DNA from: Rotaria sp. Silwood1
Taxonomy: Eukaryota > Rotifera > Eurotatoria > Philodinida > Philodinidae
DNA: 64,000 bases
Assembly (NCBI GenBank): GCA_905250075.1
Contig: CAJNOP010000002.1
Location: 4,453,565 to 4,517,564 of the forward strand
Reading direction: 5' to 3'
Part shown: positions 59,924 through 64,000 of the stretch, in pieces
Numbering within the stretch: position 1 is the stretch's first letter
Layout of the letters: each line of letters begins with the position of its first letter
Made by a program: the position numbers and the translations under genes
Notes under the pieces: model-generated
Seen by the model: the letters and a program-made list of their open reading frames with translations, nothing else
What the model was told of the DNA's origin: nothing
Database searches by the model: none

Positions 59924-60861
59924 TTACGCTTGGATCTTATCGGCTAAACGTCGAAATCTTATCAATGCTTCAGCAAGATATATAAGACATGAAGCAAAAC
60001 CAAATGTCTAAAAACAAAATTTCCATAAGAATAAACTTAGTTTAATTTTTATAAGAAAATACTTACAGCTGCAGCGGCTGCTGAACCAGTTTGCGGTCTA
60101 ACAGTACCATTTGGTGTAAGAATAATTTGATTATTTAAATATGTACGTGTTAGTCGTTTTCTCAGTTTATCTTCCCAACACTGGATAATCAAAAACGAAA
60201 AAAAAAGAATATAAAATTTCTATTTTGGTTTCTCTTCTTTTTTTTCTACTCACAGCAACAACAACTGATACGCCAAATAAAGTAAATGCATAGATAATAC
60301 ATAAGAAAGCTACCTAAAAATGACAAAGGTCTTTTAATAAGAGATAAAAACTAATTGAATTTTTTACGCCAATCGATAAGCGATGCCATGAATATCGATA
60401 ACGAAAGCTAAATATAATATGAGCAAGAAATGAAAATAATGTTAAACCAAATATGATTATTAAAATAGCTTGATCGGCTTGTTTGATTGTATAAACATCG
60501 ATATCATAAAATGCCGTTGAATCAGTGTCATGCTGAAAAACGATAAATGATATGATTGACATAGAAGAATGTGCATATCAGTCAAACCTTTTCATCGAAT
60601 TTTCTTCTATATACTTACTGTCTGAGTTATATTATATCTAATGATGTTAGCATAAGAATCAACAAGTTGAGCATAACCAGTTGATGTCAAACACACGGCG
60701 ATAAAACCACCGGCAAGCAACGTCTATTCATAATAAACAAATTAGGATTAAATTCAATTCCTGTATATATAGACCAGAGAATAGTCTATTTGTTACACAC
60801 TAACCAATTCGATGAGATTGGCACAGCCGAGTAGTGAAACAACATAATTTTTATCAACCAT
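59924..60861 (-). CDS. Four-helix membrane protein, MARVEL-like
   Basis: Six small exons (60805-60861, 60619-60723, 60368-60532, 60254-60313, 60067-60180, 59924-60007), all phase 0, give 194 residues. Four hydrophobic helices are predicted by eye: VVSLLGCANLIELTLLAGGF continuing into IAVCLTS; AILIIIFGLTLFSFLAHIIF; VAFLCIIYAFTLFGVSVVVA; and AAAAATFGFASCLIYLAEAL. An extracellular loop of about 50 residues (STGYAQLVDSYANIIRYNIT then HDTDSTAFYDIDVY) lies between helices 1 and 2, and a basic cytoplasmic loop (CWEDKLRKRLTRTYLNN) between 3 and 4. Topology and the last helix (FGFASCLIYLAEALIRF) resemble MARVEL-domain proteins of the MAL/plasmolipin kind. No specific family can be named. Confidence 0.68.
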
Positions 60862-61365
60862 ATTATAAATTTAAGCGAAGAAAAAAAGAAAAATTTTTTA
60901 ATGATGTTTGCGTATTAACACTTGGAATAACATTCAAAATTATCTATTAGCAAATAGAAAAATTTTAAAATAATATGACAAACAGGTACAATTCATACAG
61001 ATTTTGCTTGGAAAAGTTTAATCGAGGTATACGAATATCATCAATCGATAAGCAATATGAATACTATCCCATTTTATTTTGTATTTATAATATTTTCTCA
61101 CTCTTTCTTTCGCTCAAAAAAATGTAAATTATACTGCCTATCAAAGAGATGTAAATGCGTATAGATAGCGGAAACAAAAAAAAAAAAACGGAAAAGAAAA
61201 AGAAACAGAAGAAGGCGCAGAAAAAAGATGTTCGTCAAGAAGACGAGGACAAGGCAGAACACCGGAAACTCATTATCGTATGGATCAAAAAAAGGGAAGC
61301 AGCACCCAGATAGTGTTGACAGTTTCTATATTTGATGAATGATAAAATGCGTAAAAAAAAACTTA

Positions 61366-61401
<36 letters not shown>

Positions 61402-64000
61402 TTAATAGTTATGAAATAATATTTTTATAGATTAGAAGAAAGCTACTTAATCATTTTGTTTTGTATAAAACATTCCAATTGTTTATTTTTCTTTTCAATA
61501 TCGAAATTTCCGCTATAAATTGAAGTGATTCTTTTGTTGGTAATTTGTTATATATTGCATTTCTTGTTTTGTTTTATTGTCAACAATGATGAGAGAGAGA
61601 AAAAAAAATATCGAACTTATTATATTCTTTAACATCACATCATTCGATGTGCTATTCAGTTCATTGCCTTTTTGGAAGCGTTAGCTAGAATGTTTTATGA
61701 TAAGGAAATTAATATATGTATATTTATAAAGAAATTGAGAATGAGTTGAGAGATTCCCAAGGTTATTCTTTTGTTTTTCCCATTTTTTTTTTTTGTTCTA
61801 ATTTTCTATATCAATCATCTTTCATGTCGATGTTGTTTTCAAATTCATTTATATATCTGTCAATATTCATTTAAGTTTTCTCTTTCTTTAAAATAAGAAT
61901 AATCATACTATAGAACAGAAACGGAAATCTTAGATAAGAAATAGAAAACATGTTTATGCGTTCATCAAAGGTATAGATCAGTTAAGTGCCAATGACGCAG
62001 TTATATATAGAGAACCTCGGGAGCTCTCAAGTGCTATTAGTAATAAGTATAGCATGTTGTTTAAAAGACGAAAGCTACGCACAAAATCTTGTTTATAATT
62101 CAACAGATATTGTTGACCTTGCTTTAATTAACACTTAACATGTTCATAGTATTTTCTCAGTTAGATCTGTATAATGTTTTTGAAAAAACTTAAGAATTCG
62201 TTCAAGGAAAAAGAAATAAATATGAAAGGTTAATGATTGTTGCATTGAATTTATGAATGTTTAAGGTCGTAGGCGTAAATAAGTTTAATTAAATAGCAGA
62301 ACAGTTTTGACAGTACTAATAATTGGATTTTCTTAGCGTGAACACTCAAAAAAAAAAAAAATTTTTCCTATCCACTTGGGTTTATAGTTTATTTTGACAA
62401 TTGTCAGTACAGAAGTGCTGCATTTTTGCTTTTAGCATATATTTAATTAATCTATTATTATGTTTAGATTTATATTCTTTACACGTTCTATATTATGCTT
62501 AAGAGATTGTCAATGGACTATGGCGATGAAATAAAACATTGTATAAACTTTATTTCCTTAACAATTTAGATCTATATTTATACTAAAGAAAGTTGCTTTA
62601 TTGAAGTGAAATAGTTATTTTCGACGTCAAAATGAATAGATAAAATTGTATTATTGATCAAATACAATAGAAATTCTAGCATTTTTGAAGATTAACTTTT
62701 TAGTTTTGGAAGTATGCTCTCAAGTGTTTTTATGAATAGCATAGATCCATGCATTATTAAATTTTTTTGTATAATGAATAAAATTGTTTATTGAGCAATA
62801 AAAACTAGCTTTTTCATCAAGTTAGATGAAACTACTTGACCCATAGTCATTAACAGAAAGTAAGAATAAAGCTAACGATTTGAAATTGAGTATTGATAAA
62901 GTATTTGAACTTTGGCATTTTCAATATAATATTTTTTATTAACAATATCGAAAAAGGCTCCAATATTGTTGATGAAGAACTTTATTCATGTGATCAATAT
63001 TTTTACAAAACAATTTCAACATATGTGCAATATGTGATATAAATAGTACGATAAATTTTCGTATAGAACACGCTTTTATATTGTTAGCAACTTGACTTCT
63101 ACTTATATTAAGCGATATTTCCAACATTCCACGCTATGCATTATCAATTTATATACTTAATTGATGATTTTTTTTCAAGATGACTTAAGTTTTTATTGTC
63201 CATTATGTGTAACGTACATCAGCATTGAACCTATCAAATCTTCACTGCAGACATACGATAAGTAGATTAAACAAAAATTATTTTAAATATAATGACACTG
63301 TTAAACATATATGACGCACGCAAGAGTGTCATACATTAAAATTTATAATAATAATTTGCTACTAGCGTCAACTTATTTTATGTAAGATTTCCACACATTT
63401 TTATATCAATAGAAACATTCTTATCACCTCGAACCGAATATAAGGATGCAAATTTTCTATTTTATAAATTAATTATTCCGTATTTATTGAAAAAAAAAAA
63501 GGAAAAGTGTTATTGTCTGAATATTAATTAGAAAGAACAATGAAACATCTAGTATACATATTTACTACATAATTGGTAAAAGCCACATGTCAGAAAATAC
63601 TGGAAATAAAAACAAATCTGTTTATATTTACTCATCCATACTTTTTACGTTCAAAATTGTATAAGAAAAAAATAAATTATAGTTATATATTATGATAAAT
63701 CATTTATGAATTTGTATAAATTTTCGTTATATTTTACTATTATTTTGTTCTGTTATATAATAAATAATTTAATATCAATAAAATAATATGAGTACTTTTA
63801 AGAGATCCCTCAAAAAATCAATCTTGTGCTAAGTAAATTCAAATCGCATGAAATTCTTAGAATATATTGAAGTTGTAGTGGAGAAGCTAATGGTAAAATT
63901 TTCAGCCTTACATCATGATGTTTTCGGACAGTATTCAACAAACAAAGGTCAAAAAGTAGCTCATTCGGGAACTCAAAATTCTCTATGGACTTTGGTTTTT
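60862..64000. other. AT-rich region, no gene seen
   Basis: About 3.1 kb upstream of the four-helix gene. It includes poly-A around 61170-61185, an (AT)n run at about 61380-61401 and many homopolymers. No domain-bearing open frame, tRNA or repeat pair was recognised. The 62939-63127 open frame has no support. Confidence 0.45.

Overview
This is an AT-rich animal nuclear genome segment with standard code, mostly short introns (about 45-100 bp) plus a few long ones, long homopolymer tracts and trinucleotide repeats inside coding exons. The set of conserved metazoan genes (FoxA, NAGLU, PSMD12, WTAP, MED30, a CDK5 p35-type activator, HSD17B12-like reductase, U2AF1, PPP6C, an atrophin/RERE, two PBX genes) excludes bacteria and plants. 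The AT-rich, intron-compact style and a C-rich tract resembling the CCCACA telomere-type repeat suggest a bdelloid rotifer, but this is inference; another AT-rich spiralian is possible.

Layout. 0.5-2.1 kb: FoxA (+). 4.8-6.9 kb: a decayed tandem copy of NAGLU (-). 7.5-11.8 kb: an apparently intact NAGLU (-). 13.1-16.0 kb: PSMD12 (-), with a foldback element in its long intron. 17.2-21.7 kb is a repeat-rich zone: a TTGGG-type minisatellite, a one-exon fragment of a TBC1D8/9-like gene, a broken G3BP copy, a 42-bp perfect palindrome, GGAACC-rich repeats and a short assembly gap. The gap cuts the 5' part off a DUF4139-like gene (21.7-22.5 kb, +). 24.6-26.0 kb: WTAP (-). 29.4-30.0 kb: MED30 (+), convergent with the CDK5 activator (30.0-31.9 kb, -). 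35.4-36.7 kb: HSD17B12-like (-), divergent from U2AF1 (37.0-38.7 kb, +). PPP6C (38.8-40.5 kb, +) and a 12-exon atrophin/RERE gene (40.6-50.0 kb, +) follow in the same direction. 51.0-52.7 kb: an unrecognised 222-residue protein (+). 55.0-59.4 kb: two tandem PBX genes (-). 59.9-60.9 kb: a four-helix membrane protein (-). The last 3 kb hold no gene I can see.

The genes do not form one pathway. Most are core cell machinery: proteasome lid, spliceosome, m6A writer, Mediator, PP6 phosphatase and fatty-acid elongation. Four are developmental regulators (FoxA, atrophin, two PBX). The unusual content is the decaying copies (NAGLU, G3BP, TBC1D), the tandem PBX pair with one member shortened, and several diverged repeat families and foldback elements, some sitting in introns. 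I found no CRISPR array, rRNA or autonomous transposon. No new biological system is proven. The best unexplained items are the 222-residue protein, the foldback/repeat families, and the strand-switching G-rich/C-rich tract near 18.1 kb.

Exon boundaries below were read by eye from GT/AG signals and phase continuity and have not been checked against transcripts.
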